Assembly: GCA_018399135.1 (NCBI GenBank)
Contig: JAGYPB010000020.1
Location: 1-47,388, forward strand
Origin: Deltaproteobacteria bacterium
GTDB lineage: Bacteria; Desulfobacterota; Desulfuromonadia; Desulfuromonadales; Geopsychrobacteraceae
Direction: 5' to 3'
DNA length: 47,388 bases
The translations under genes and the position numbers were made by a program. The notes below the pieces were generated by a model. That model saw only the letters and a list, made by a program, of their open reading frames with translations, had not been told where the DNA came from and made no database searches. Positions 16,005 to 24,350 of this stretch are shown in pieces; within the stretch, counting starts at the first letter, position 1; every line of letters starts with the position of its first letter.

Positions 16005-16961
16005 ATGAAAATTGTTGTTCTCGATGGACACACCCTGAATAATGGCGATCTCGACTGGGCTCCGCTGAAAGCCCTGGGAACCTGTATTATTCACCCGCGT
16101 ACCAGCGTCGATCAAATTATCGAAAAGACACGGGATGCTGAGATCATCCTCTCGAACAAAGTTCCAATCAGCGCTGAAACCATGGCCGCTCTTCCCAACC
16201 TGCGCTACATCGGCGTCTTGGCCACCGGCGTCAACATGATCGACCTGGACGCTGCCAAAGAGCGGGGAATTGTTGTTACCAACGCTCCCGGCTACAGTAG
16301 CGACTCAGTTGCCCAGATGGTCTTTGCGCTACTGCTGGAGATGGCGCAACAGGTGGGTCATCATGCCCGCATGGTGGCAGAAGGGGCCTGGGTCAGCTGC
16401 AAGGATTTCAGTTTCCGCGATCGCCCGCTGTGCGAACTGGCCGGCAAAACCATGGGGGTGGTCGGTTATGGCGAAATCGGCCAAAGGGTCACAACCATTG
16501 CCCGCGCTTTTGGTATGCAGGTGCTGGCACATACCGCTCACCCGGAAAAACATCAAAAAGAGCAGGGGGTCACTTTTGTTGATGTTGACCAACTGTTTAC
16601 CGACAGTGATGTGATCAGCCTGAACTGCCCGCTGACCCCGGAAACCGATCAACTGGTCAACACCGCGCATCTGGCGCGGGTCAAGCAGGGTGCCCTGCTG
16701 ATCAACACCGGTCGTGGCCAGCTGGTCAATGAAGCAGCCGTCGCTGAAGCCCTCGAAGACGGCTATCTTGGTGGCTATGCTGCCGATGTCCTGTCCAGCG
16801 AACCGCCACGCTCGGACAATCCGCTGCTGAATGCACCCCACTGTATTATCACCCCCCACATTGCTTGGGCAACCACAGAAGCGCGCAGTCGCCTGCTGAC
16901 TATGGTGGTCGACAATGTCGCCGCCTTTTTGCAGGGAGAACCCCGCAACCGGGTGGCCTGA
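16005..16961 (+). CDS. D-2-hydroxyacid dehydrogenase (NAD-binding)
   Basis: The 318-residue enzyme reduces a 2-keto acid to the D-2-hydroxyacid or the reverse. It has the Rossmann fingerprint GKTMGVVGYGEIGQRV (GxGxxG), the catalytic-domain segment LATGVNMIDLDAAKERGIVV, the catalytic Arg in LINTGRGQLVNE, the Glu in ADVLSSEPP, and His in TPHIAWATTEAR. The spacing fits glycerate/hydroxypyruvate reductase-like members (HprA group), but the substrate cannot be fixed by eye. ATG 16005 lies six bases after AAAGGA, just past the GGDEF gene's stop. Its own stop overlaps the next gene's ATG (TGATG), showing coupling. Confidence 0.92.
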   Translation: MKIVVLDGHTLNNGDLDWAPLKALGTCIIHPRTSVDQIIEKTRDAEIILSNKVPISAETMAALPNLRYIGVLATGVNMIDLDAAKERGIVVTNAPGYSSDSVAQMVFALLLEMAQQVGHHARMVAEGAWVSCKDFSFRDRPLCELAGKTMGVVGYGEIGQRVTTIARAFGMQVLAHTAHPEKHQKEQGVTFVDVDQLFTDSDVISLNCPLTPETDQLVNTAHLARVKQGALLINTGRGQLVNEAAVAEALEDGYLGGYAADVLSSEPPRSDNPLLNAPHCIITPHIAWATTEARSRLLTMVVDNVAAFLQGEPRNRVA

Positions 16962-17689
16962 TGAACGACAGTAAGCACCAGCCGCAGGTTGTATCTGCAC
17001 GCCAACAGATGGATAACGCCATTGCCGAACTGTGGCAGTCCTGCCGGGAACAGGGGCGGGATCTCTATTGCCGCGCAGGCTGTGGTAACTGTTGCACCCT
17101 GGCGGTTAATTGCAGTTATCCGGAAGCGATGATGCTGGCAGCCAGCCTGACCGTCAAACAACGCCAACAGATCAACGACCGTTTGCCGTTATTGGCTCAG
17201 CTATGTACGACAGCGGGTGATCTCAAGGAATTTCTCCACTCCTACCGTCACCAGGGGGACGGTTGCCCCCTGCTCGATCCACACCAACACTGTTCCAGCT
17301 ACAACCAGCGCCCCTTATCGTGCAGGGCCCTCCTGTCAACCCGCCCACCGCCCTGGTGCGGCGTTGACTTCTCGACCCTCCACCCCCACGAAAAGCAGGC
17401 CTTCTTAAGCAGCCTCGATCAAAACTTTGTCGCCTACCCCAGTCATTATCTGGCGCAGCCACTGGAATTGGCAGCAGCGTTGGAAAAATCCCTCGATGAA
17501 GAATTCGCCAACGAATATGGTGTGAATATCAGTGGAAACCTGATCTGGTTGCTCGGACTGGAGTTGACGTCACAAGTTGGTAAGCGATTGGCACAACGGG
17601 AACAGGGGCTTGTTGAATGGTTGCTGGAGCAGCAGGAGCGGTACCCGTATCTGCTACAGGTGACCAAAAGGGATCATTTTGAACACTGA
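16961..17689 (+). CDS. YkgJ family cysteine cluster protein
   Basis: The 242-residue protein has the CxxxCxxCC cluster of the YkgJ/UPF0153 family (CRAGCGNCCTLAVNC) near residue 45, followed by more Cys in GDGCPLLD, HCSSYNQRPLSCRALLS. The pattern suggests a zinc or Fe-S site. Members are found next to varied enzymes and often labelled Fe-S oxidoreductase or zinc-binding; a function is not assigned. Start ATG 16961 overlaps the dehydrogenase stop by one base. The next methyltransferase gene starts inside its 3' end, so the three genes form a tight operon. Confidence 0.87.
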   Translation: MNDSKHQPQVVSARQQMDNAIAELWQSCREQGRDLYCRAGCGNCCTLAVNCSYPEAMMLAASLTVKQRQQINDRLPLLAQLCTTAGDLKEFLHSYRHQGDGCPLLDPHQHCSSYNQRPLSCRALLSTRPPPWCGVDFSTLHPHEKQAFLSSLDQNFVAYPSHYLAQPLELAAALEKSLDEEFANEYGVNISGNLIWLLGLELTSQVGKRLAQREQGLVEWLLEQQERYPYLLQVTKRDHFEH

Positions 17690-18809
17690 TCCCGCCGTCC
17701 ACTGGACCGAAAACGACACGACCCACACTGCCGCCTGGCGCTCGCAAAGCGGCTCTGCTCCCCCCAAACGGATCCTAATCGGCAGGGATGATATGAAAGC
17801 CGATGTGGCCTATCGCCTCGCCTGCGAGGGAACGGCGGTTCTGTGGCAAGGAGACTTCCAGAATGCCCGCCAGATGCTGGCGGCGCTGGCCCGGCGAGCA
17901 AAGAGCAAACCGAAGAAACAAAAAAGTTCCGCGGTAACTGCTCCGGCCCAGGCTTTCCATCTTTACCGTATGGCACAGGCACAGCGTGCCCGGATCCTGG
18001 GGATGCTTCTGCTTCCCTTTGAAGCGGATCACAGCGTCTCGCTGCGCCGGGCTCCCGACGTTCGACAGCCCTGTCTGGAGGCCTTCGGCGCGGCTGCCGG
18101 CCCGTACATTGCCTCCCTGCGTGATCTGCTCGGGGCGATCGGTGCCCACGAATGGTACAAGAAGGGGGTGGAGATCCCTGCCCTCGGCGCTCGAATTCAC
18201 CCGCACTATGGGGTTTTTTCTCCCGTTCGCGGCGAGTACGTTGAGTTGCTGGCCCAGGCGCCGCTGCCTTCCCTCGAACTGGCCTTCGACATCGGCACAG
18301 GAACCGGTGTCCTGGCGGCGATCCTCGCCCGCCGCGGGCTAAAGAAGGTTGTAGCGACCGATCTGGATCCCGGAGCACTGACCTGCGCCCGCGACAACAT
18401 CACGCGATTGGGACTCGCCGACCAGGTGGACGTCGTCCAGGCCGATCTCTTCCCCACCGGGCGGGCTCCGCTTGTGGTCTGCAATCCACCCTGGATCCCG
18501 GCGCGACCGAGTTCCCCCCTGGATCAGGCGGTATACGATCCCGACAGCCGCATGCTGCGCGGTTTTCTCCAGAGGCTTGGTGCTCATCTGGAGCCGGGCG
18601 GCGAGGGCTGGCTCATCCTTTCTGATCTTGCCGAACACCTGGGGCTGAGGTCGCGAGACGAACTCCTTGCGACCGTTGAAGAAGGAGGGCTGAAGGTCGT
18701 AGACCGGATCGATGCGCGCCCGGTCCATCGTAAAGCCTTCGACCCTGGTGACCCTCTTCACCTGGCGCGTTCGGCGGAAGTAACATCTCTGTGGCGGCTA
18801 ACGGGCTGA
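17679..18809 (+). CDS. Class I SAM-dependent methyltransferase
   Basis: The 376-residue protein has an N-terminal alpha/beta region of about 200 residues, then a Rossmann-like methyltransferase domain with LAFDIGTGTGVLAAILARRG (SAM motif I), VVATDLDPGALTCARDNI (motif II) and VVCNPPWIPARPS. NPPW is the signature of N-directed methyltransferases such as RsmC, RlmG and HemK groups. A rRNA or protein target is likely but not determined. It begins at TTG 17679, overlapping the YkgJ gene by 11 bases, with AAGGG upstream; ATG 17793 is an alternative. Base composition looks clearly richer in G+C than its neighbours, which may mark horizontal transfer. Confidence 0.8.
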   Translation: MNTDPAVHWTENDTTHTAAWRSQSGSAPPKRILIGRDDMKADVAYRLACEGTAVLWQGDFQNARQMLAALARRAKSKPKKQKSSAVTAPAQAFHLYRMAQAQRARILGMLLLPFEADHSVSLRRAPDVRQPCLEAFGAAAGPYIASLRDLLGAIGAHEWYKKGVEIPALGARIHPHYGVFSPVRGEYVELLAQAPLPSLELAFDIGTGTGVLAAILARRGLKKVVATDLDPGALTCARDNITRLGLADQVDVVQADLFPTGRAPLVVCNPPWIPARPSSPLDQAVYDPDSRMLRGFLQRLGAHLEPGGEGWLILSDLAEHLGLRSRDELLATVEEGGLKVVDRIDARPVHRKAFDPGDPLHLARSAEVTSLWRLTG

Positions 18810-18843
18810 GGGGTCTATGGTGAATGGACGGTGTGCAGTGCTG

Positions 18844-19257
18844 TCATATCAGTTTCAGGTACCCCGTGTACGACATGCGGAACCTTTCTTTGCCGCTACA
18901 AAGGAAATCTGCAAAATTCCATTCAACATCCTCCAGGCAACCACTGAAACACCCATTAACGACATAGGTTTGTGCAGCAGCAACGCTGCCGTCAGCGAGG
19001 TCAACCTGCGCCCTTACACGCACGTACATTTCGCCTTCAAACCGATCCAGCAGGATCCAGGCTGACTTCGGGATGTCCCGGCAAATCACTCCTGTAACCC
19101 ACCCCGCCGCGTCCGGCACAATGGCGGGATAATCCTCACCTTTGACCCGCAACCGCCGATAACCAGGCAGGGTCGCAGAAATACCAGGTCGGTTTAGCCC
19201 TGATACCTCCGCCATGATATCCGGGCACATGAGCGTGCCGTAGGCAAAGAGATGCAT
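18844..19257 (-). CDS. Gamma-glutamylcyclotransferase-like (AIG2) family protein
   Basis: The 137-residue protein starts MHLFAYGTLMCPDIMAEVSG and contains PGYRRLRVKGEDYPAIVPDA, then DRFEGEMYVRVRAQV. YGTLM and FEGxxYxR match the GGCT-like fold, with the Glu of FEG the expected catalytic acid. Family members cut gamma-glutamyl amines or peptides to give 5-oxoproline. The start was chosen at ATG 19257 (AGGA upstream in CAGGACAAAACA); a longer frame to 19335 adds 26 residues of unlike sequence. It converges with the methyltransferase gene. Confidence 0.83.
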   Translation of the reverse strand: MHLFAYGTLMCPDIMAEVSGLNRPGISATLPGYRRLRVKGEDYPAIVPDAAGWVTGVICRDIPKSAWILLDRFEGEMYVRVRAQVDLADGSVAAAQTYVVNGCFSGCLEDVEWNFADFLCSGKERFRMSYTGYLKLI

Positions 19258-19419
19258 TGTTTTGTCCTGTTTCAGCGGATAGTTGAAATCAGCGGCGGCC
19301 CCATAGAATGGGCCATAAGTTTCTTCGGCGTCCAACCCTGATGTTAAAAAAGGGCCGTTTCCGGACGGAAACTACTTAAATGGCAAGAACAGTGATCAAT
19401 CCTTTCAAGAAATAGAATT

Positions 19420-19478
19420 GGTATCTGTTCAGCACAGGATCCCCGATCCTGCGCAAGGACTACAGCTGAATAGTTACA
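19420..19478 (-). repeat. Dispersed palindromic repeat, family A (inverted copy)
   Basis: Read on the minus strand it starts TGTAACTATTCAGCTGTAGT and ends CTGTGCTGAACAGATACC. The middle has a perfect hairpin, CAGGATC-GGG-GATCCTG. Ends CTATTCAGC and GCTGAACAG are near-complementary, so the whole element can fold. It matches 24351-24410 and 1-43. It lies upstream of the ferritin-like gene. Confidence 0.78.
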
Positions 19479-19510
19479 AAGAATGGCATAAAAAAATATT
19501 CCCGCCAATC

Positions 19511-19538
19511 TTGACAGCAACCCTGCCATTGTTAGAAT
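19511..19538 (+). promoter_or_regulatory. Sigma70-type promoter of the ferritin-like gene
   Basis: TTGACA (19511-19516), 16-base spacer, TAGAAT (19533-19538), with one mismatch to the -10 consensus. The inferred start point near 19545 gives a 5' leader of about 35 bases carrying AAAGG before ATG 19580. A seven-base direct repeat TGAGTCT (twice) overlaps the start region and could be an operator; this is inference. Confidence 0.7.
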
Positions 19539-19579
19539 GATGAGTCTCAATACTGAGTCTACAACAAAAAGGTGAAACC

Positions 19580-20095
19580 ATGGATGTTTTTGATTTTGCG
19601 ATAAAGATGGAAACAGATGCCGAGGCCTATTACAAGAAGCTGGCAGAACAAACTGACTTAGAAGGCATCAGAAATATTTTTCTGGATCTCGCTGCTGATG
19701 AAAGAAAACACTTTGAGATCTTCAAATCCATGAAGGCACATGGCAATATCGCAGCCACAAGGGACAGCGAAGCGTTGAATAATGCCAAAAATACCTTTGA
19801 AATGCTACTGCAGACTAAACCAGCAGTCAGTGGTCTTAAGGGTAATCTCGATGCCTATCAACATGCCATGAAAATGGAAGCCGAAGCAGCGCGGGCTTAC
19901 GAAGAAGCCATGATTCATGAAACCAACCCCGAGGTGAAAAAACTGCTCCAACGTGTCATTGAAGAGGAGCAAAAACATTACAATATCATTGAAAACCTGT
20001 ATGACTTCGTCAATGCACCCAACGAGTACCTCGCGTGGGGAGAGTTCAGCAACCTTGAAGAATTCCGCAATTTTGGTCGCGATGTTGACGCTTGA
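19580..20095 (+). CDS. Ferritin-like (rubrerythrin-type diiron) protein
   Basis: The 171-residue all-helical protein has two helix pairs. Each carries a Glu and an ExxH-type motif for a diiron site: METDAEAYYKKLA with DERKHFEIF, and MEAEAARAYEEAM with EEEQKHYNIIENL. This is the erythrin/ferritin-like domain. It lacks the C-terminal rubredoxin Cys4 domain of true rubrerythrins, so it is better called ferritin-family. It probably stores iron or reduces peroxide in the anaerobe's cytoplasm. It stands alone with its own strong promoter (19511) and AAAAGG near the start. Confidence 0.88.
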   Translation: MDVFDFAIKMETDAEAYYKKLAEQTDLEGIRNIFLDLAADERKHFEIFKSMKAHGNIAATRDSEALNNAKNTFEMLLQTKPAVSGLKGNLDAYQHAMKMEAEAARAYEEAMIHETNPEVKKLLQRVIEEEQKHYNIIENLYDFVNAPNEYLAWGEFSNLEEFRNFGRDVDA

Positions 20096-20330
20096 ACCCA
20101 CTTTCGACAGTGATACCACATTTCAGACACATCACATTGATGACATAATACCGCTGCTACGCTGAACGGCATCGCCAGAAACGCGTTGTCGGAGCTCAAC
20201 ATCGAAATCGCTCTTGTCGTTACCGCGGACTGACTGTTCATCTCTAACCTGCTAGCCCTGTCCGCTCAGGCAGCCTGGTCGAACCCGATCCCTATTTCGA
20301 TTTGGACTATCCCGACAAGTCCCGATCGAC
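20096..20330. other. Gap with no clear gene between ferritin-like and SpoU genes
   Basis: No open frame with a start and ribosome binding site is seen. A stretch near 20160-20330 translates, across a TGA, as LNGIARNALSELNIEIALVV and LFISNLLALSAQAAWSNPIP, which has a coding-like composition. It may be a relic of an old gene; I do not recognise it. Confidence 0.35.
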
Positions 20331-20855
20331 TCAAATACTGTACTGCCTGACATATTCATACATGGCGATGGTGGCGGCAGCGCTGACATTGAGGCAACGG
20401 ATCGAGCCGAACTGAGGAATCACCAGCGGTTCAATCTCCGCATAAGAGTCCAGGTCAAAACTGAACCCGAACTCCTCGTGGCCAAAAACAAATGCGCTTC
20501 TGGCGGAGAAATCAACCTTATAAAGAGGAGTTTCGGCCCCGGCTTGGAACTGAAAAAAGCGGTAGCCCTGATTGTTGAGCAGTTGGTAGCACGCGGCAAA
20601 ATCATCGTGAAAGACAGCCGGCACCTTGCGGAATGAACCTTTTGCCGGAGACGGATCAAATGGGCCGATGTTGATCAGATGGACAGCCGCAGCACCAAAA
20701 GCTTCGGCGCTGCGGAAGATCTTCGGCACATTGAACCCGGCCTTGAGCTGGTCGAGAACCAGGACAAATCCATGAGGGCCGGGCTGGGCCAGAACATTTT
20801 TCTGCCGCTCCTTACGATAGCGCGTCAGCCATGTCCGATCCCGCTCATTGCTCAT
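20331..20855 (-). CDS. SpoU/TrmH family RNA 2'-O-methyltransferase
   Basis: The 174-residue single-domain SPOUT protein has motif 1 (NVPKIFRSAEAFGA), motif 2 (AFVFGHEEFGFS) and motif 3 (IPQFGSIRCLNVSAAATIAM followed by YEYVRQ), which form the knotted SAM site. Such enzymes methylate the 2'-OH of tRNA or rRNA as dimers. It lacks the extra N-terminal substrate-binding domain of RlmB and is of TrmL/TrmH size; the target is not set. ATG 20855 starts MSNERDRTW; the open frame extends upstream but looks unlike the family. The gap to the antiporter stop (20856-21005) shows nothing else. Confidence 0.88.
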   Translation of the reverse strand: MSNERDRTWLTRYRKERQKNVLAQPGPHGFVLVLDQLKAGFNVPKIFRSAEAFGAAAVHLINIGPFDPSPAKGSFRKVPAVFHDDFAACYQLLNNQGYRFFQFQAGAETPLYKVDFSARSAFVFGHEEFGFSFDLDSYAEIEPLVIPQFGSIRCLNVSAAATIAMYEYVRQYSI

Positions 20856-21005
20856 CTTACCTGTTCCACACTGACGTCCCTCAGAAATGGATCCGCGCAC
20901 CATCGTGTAACAGCAATGCAGCCGCCCGCCGGAATGGAAGGCAGCGCCAGTACCGACACAGATGACGATCAACTGACAAATGGTTAGTTATCCAATCCAA
21001 TCCAA

Positions 21006-22697
21006 TTACTGCCCGCGAGCGCTGCGTACCAGAGCAAGAAACTCGACATAATTATTAACATTGCCAACTTTTGCACGGATTTCGTCAACCTTGAAAGTTG
21101 CGGCGATATCAGCAAGAATTTCGAGCTGCACACCATCATCATCCTGGGGAGCCAGAATCAGAAAAATGACTTTGGCCGGGGTCGCATCCGGTGCGTCAAA
21201 ATCGATTCCGGTGCGTGACAATCCGACCAACACCAATGGCGCGGTCAGGCCCGGCAGGCGGGCATGAGGCACAGCCACCCCCTGGCCAATACCGGTGGCC
21301 ATCATTTTTTCCCGAGCATACACCGCCCGGGTAATATCCTCGGATTTTTTATCTATCAGGGGGCTCGCCAGCTTAGAAAGCTCATGGATAGCAGACCAAC
21401 GGTCATTCGAATCAAGGCGCAGAATAAAGCCCTGGGGAGGGAAAAAGGTGACAAAACGTCTGGCCTTTTTCAGCCGCAGTACATGCTGCATCAGTGGCCC
21501 ACTGAGGAGCGAGGTCACCAGAGCCATCACCACCAGGCTGACAAATACCTCTTGGGAAATCAGTTCAAATTGCAAAGCCAGCACACCCAGAATAATTCCC
21601 ATGGTTCCTTGCGCACTCATACCAAAACTGACGCCTAAAGATTCACGCATGGGCAGTCCACCCAGACGGGCTCCCAGGGTGCTTCCCAGAATTTTGCCGG
21701 ACATGGCCAGTAGCAGGATGACCAGAGTCAACCACAGATTAAAGTTTTCAACAAAGTTAACCCGCAAACCGATACTGGCAAAAAACAGCGGCGCAAAAAT
21801 GAAGGATACAAACTGTTCGATGGTGGTTCGGGTGCGTTCATTCAAATGCTTTGAATCACCCAGGGCGACTCCAGCAAGAAAGGACCCGAAGATGGCGTGA
21901 ATACCGATCCATTCGGTAAAAGCAGCTGCCAGCAGGCAGAAAGACAGGGCAAAGCCAAGGATGCCGCCTGGCCAACTGCTGTGAGCCTGAATCCAGGGAA
22001 GAATGTGATTGAGCAGCAGCGGCATCACCATAATCATGACCAGCACAAAAACCAGGGTCATACCAATGGTGTAACCCAGAGGAATCGCCTGCCCGACACC
22101 GAGGATCCCCAGCACCATGGCAAAAACCAACCAGCCGAGTAAATCGTTGAACACCGCAGCCGCAATGATCGTAACCCCCAAATCACTGCGGTAGATGTTG
22201 AGATCCATCAGAATCTTGGCAATGATCGGCAACGCCGAAATGGAGAGTACTGTTGCCATAAACAGAGCAAAGGCTAGAGGATGAGCCCCTTGCTCGAAGC
22301 CGAGCATCCCCGGCGCCCACCAGCCCGCCGTAAAACCGAAAACAAAGGGGAAAAACATCCCCAAGAGTGCTACATAAAGAGCAACTTTCCCCTGACGCCA
22401 CACCGTTGACAAGTCAATTTCCATACCCGCTACCAGAAGAAACAAGGTAATCGCCAGGGTAATCAGTCCATCAAAGGCAAGGGCACCACCACCGGCCAGG
22501 GGGAAAAGAAAAGCACTCCCCTGCGGAAACAGAGTTCCGAAGACCGTTGGCCCCCACAATATACCGGCAGTTATCTCCCCGAGCACGGCAGGCAAACCAG
22601 TGGCCCGTGCCAGTTCGCCCAAGAGTCGGGCCGAAGCAAGAAGAAGCCCCAGGGCGAGAAAGAGGGCAGTAATTTCACTATGGGTAAGTTGAGACAT
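21006..22697 (-). CDS. CPA2 cation/proton antiporter with C-terminal PTS EIIA domain
   Basis: The 563-residue protein has about 12 helices in its first 400 residues, with the Kef/NhaS-like core (LARATGLPAVLGEITAGILW, IYRSDLGVTIIAAAVFNDLL) typical of CPA2 exchangers. The last 150 residues are an EIIA-type (PTS IIA, fructose/nitrogen) domain with the active-site motif GVAVPHARLPGL, where His would be the phosphorylated residue. This suggests that transport is regulated by phosphotransfer from HPr or PtsP. Cation specificity (Na+ or K+) is not visible. A strong hairpin lies before its start (22721-22759), separating it from cpoB. Confidence 0.9.
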   Translation of the reverse strand: MSQLTHSEITALFLALGLLLASARLLGELARATGLPAVLGEITAGILWGPTVFGTLFPQGSAFLFPLAGGGALAFDGLITLAITLFLLVAGMEIDLSTVWRQGKVALYVALLGMFFPFVFGFTAGWWAPGMLGFEQGAHPLAFALFMATVLSISALPIIAKILMDLNIYRSDLGVTIIAAAVFNDLLGWLVFAMVLGILGVGQAIPLGYTIGMTLVFVLVMIMVMPLLLNHILPWIQAHSSWPGGILGFALSFCLLAAAFTEWIGIHAIFGSFLAGVALGDSKHLNERTRTTIEQFVSFIFAPLFFASIGLRVNFVENFNLWLTLVILLLAMSGKILGSTLGARLGGLPMRESLGVSFGMSAQGTMGIILGVLALQFELISQEVFVSLVVMALVTSLLSGPLMQHVLRLKKARRFVTFFPPQGFILRLDSNDRWSAIHELSKLASPLIDKKSEDITRAVYAREKMMATGIGQGVAVPHARLPGLTAPLVLVGLSRTGIDFDAPDATPAKVIFLILAPQDDDGVQLEILADIAATFKVDEIRAKVGNVNNYVEFLALVRSARGQ

Positions 22698-22720
22698 GCA
22701 GCAAGCTCTTAACGCTGGCA

Positions 22721-22759
22721 GATCAGAAAGGGGTAGCTACAAGCTACCCCTTTCTGATC
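22721..22759 (-). terminator. Long palindrome between cpoB and the antiporter gene
   Basis: A perfect 18-base-pair stem (GATCAGAAAGGGGTAGCT with its reverse complement) and three-base loop ACA. There is no long U-run on either strand, so terminator strength is uncertain. It is placed to end the tol-pal transcript. Confidence 0.7.
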
Positions 22760-22791
22760 AATTGTTCTTCAGCTGATTCATAACAATGGCA

Positions 22792-23589
22792 TCAATTCTG
22801 CAAAAATCGTTCGGCAGCCGTCGCTTGTTCACTGTCGGGGTAGCTGTCGATCAGTTTACGCATGGTCGCCCGGGCGTTCTGTCCGTCCCTGAGGGAATCA
22901 AAGGCCAGTGCCTGCTTGTAAAAAGCGTCCGGTGCCTTGCTGTGCCGCGGATAAAGGCTGATCACATCCTGAAACTGCAGGATCGCCAGCTCAAACTTTT
23001 TTTCGCCGTACAAGGCTTCACCAATCCAGTAGAGGGCATTGACGTACAGATCGTGATCCGGATTTTTTTGGGTAAAATCTTCCATCTTCTCACGACCACT
23101 AACAAAATCAGTGCTATTCACAATCAGCTTAAGCGCCTGCTCATATTGCTGTTCCGGTGTTGGTTGTGGCGCTGCCGCTTCTTGCTGCACAGGTGCGATG
23201 CCGGGTTCATCAATGACGGCTTTACCGCCGGCTTCCAGATCTTCGATGCGAGTGGTAAGCGAATCAATCTGCAGGTTCAGATCATTCTGAACCAGCCGCA
23301 GTTCTTCGCCAAAATCCCGCTGTTGACGTCCGAGATCGTCAATAAGTCCTTGAACTGAATGTGACTCCACCCGCATATTATCAAGACCTGCCTGCATTTC
23401 AGCCACCTGGCGCTGCAGACCGGTGCCTTCAACCACTTCTGTCTGCGCCGTATCCGACTGCTGCACTTCCAGTTGCGCCAACCGACGCTTCATCTGTTCA
23501 AGATCCATTTCCATACGCAGCTGGGTCTGACTGGGGGGGACACAGCCGCCTATCAACACCATCAGCAACATAGCAAGCGCTAAACGCAT
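22792..23589 (-). CDS. cpoB: Tol-Pal system protein CpoB (YbgF), lipoprotein form
   Basis: The 265-residue protein starts with a lipoprotein signal (LIGGC lipobox), then a coiled coil (residues about 25-115, with repeated Leu/Gln/Glu heptads) and a C-terminal tetratricopeptide region with ENPDHD-type QKNPDHDLYVNALYWIGEAL and ISLYPRHSKAPDAFYKQALA. CpoB links PBP1B and the Tol machine during division in E. coli, there as a soluble periplasmic protein; here a lipobox suggests anchoring. GGAGG lies five bases before ATG 23589. It is the last gene of the tolQRAB-pal-cpoB locus. A hairpin separates it from pal. Confidence 0.92.
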   Translation of the reverse strand: MRLALAMLLMVLIGGCVPPSQTQLRMEMDLEQMKRRLAQLEVQQSDTAQTEVVEGTGLQRQVAEMQAGLDNMRVESHSVQGLIDDLGRQQRDFGEELRLVQNDLNLQIDSLTTRIEDLEAGGKAVIDEPGIAPVQQEAAAPQPTPEQQYEQALKLIVNSTDFVSGREKMEDFTQKNPDHDLYVNALYWIGEALYGEKKFELAILQFQDVISLYPRHSKAPDAFYKQALAFDSLRDGQNARATMRKLIDSYPDSEQATAAERFLQN

Positions 23590-23616
23590 TTTTTCCTCCT
23601 GCGGCATAACTAAAAA

Positions 23617-23645
23617 GGGCCGCACATCATGACAATGGGCGGCCC
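23617..23645 (-). terminator. Terminator/attenuator between pal and cpoB
   Basis: GGGCCGC and GCGGCCC (23617-23623, 23639-23645) form a GC-rich stem; on the minus strand it is followed by TTTTT. It should reduce cpoB expression relative to pal, or end the main transcript. Confidence 0.82.
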
Positions 23646-23665
23646 GGATCTATCATAAGGACATA

Positions 23666-24229
23666 TTAACGGGAAATCTTGAACTCAGCCCGACGGTTTT
23701 TTTCCCATGCTTGTTCATTGCGTTCAAGGGCCATAGGCATTTCCTCACCGTAGGAGATAATCCGCAGGCGATCTGCGGCAACCCCAAGGGAAGCCAGGAA
23801 ATTGCGGGCAGCGATAGCACGACGCTCGCCCAGGGCCAGGTTGTATTCATCGGAGCCGCGCTCATCGGTGTGCCCCTCGATCAATATATTCACCTGGGGG
23901 GCGGCACGCAGCAGCCCGGCGTTGTTGACCAGAATCCCTTTGGCTTTTTCGGTCAGGTCGGATCTGTCGAATTCAAAGTGAATGCGCTGCAGGCCGGAAG
24001 CGGCGGCGCGTCGTGCTTCAGCGGCAGCTTCTTCAGCAGTCGTAGCCACAGTGGTATCAGTGATGGAAGTTTCCTGCACCGCACGTACTGGCTGTTCAAC
24101 AACAACTTCCTGGCGTGGCTGGGCCGGAACCGGGGTTTCTTCCACAACCGGTTGTTTGGCACACCCAACCGCCAACAAAGTAAAAGCGAACCCAATAACC
24201 AAAAAACGAACAACAGACAAAGATTTCAT
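23666..24229 (-). CDS. pal: Peptidoglycan-associated lipoprotein Pal
   Basis: The 187-residue product has a signal peptide and lipobox (LLAVGCAKQ), a Pro/Glu-rich linker, and an OmpA-like domain from about residue 80. The domain shows FEFDRSDLTEKAKGILVNNA, ILIEGHTDERGSDEYNLALG and ERRAIAARNFLASLGVAADR, with the Asp and Arg that bind meso-diaminopimelate. It is anchored in the outer membrane and holds peptidoglycan; TolB contacts it. ATG 24229 has AGGAG upstream. The gap to tolB holds a family A repeat. Confidence 0.95.
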   Translation of the reverse strand: MKSLSVVRFLVIGFAFTLLAVGCAKQPVVEETPVPAQPRQEVVVEQPVRAVQETSITDTTVATTAEEAAAEARRAAASGLQRIHFEFDRSDLTEKAKGILVNNAGLLRAAPQVNILIEGHTDERGSDEYNLALGERRAIAARNFLASLGVAADRLRIISYGEEMPMALERNEQAWEKNRRAEFKISR

Positions 24230-24350
24230 ACCTAACCGCTCCTTTCGCCTACGCGAGAAAAAATCATAAACAAATATTTGAATTAAATCGGACAATCCGC
24301 ATTATACAATAACCCGGCAGAAAAACAACAACCATCATTTTATCATGAAA

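Noticed and set aside
19344..19550. 68-codon minus-strand frame with a hydrophobic start
   Set aside because: It overlaps the family A repeat and the ferritin promoter; its composition is that of the repeat.
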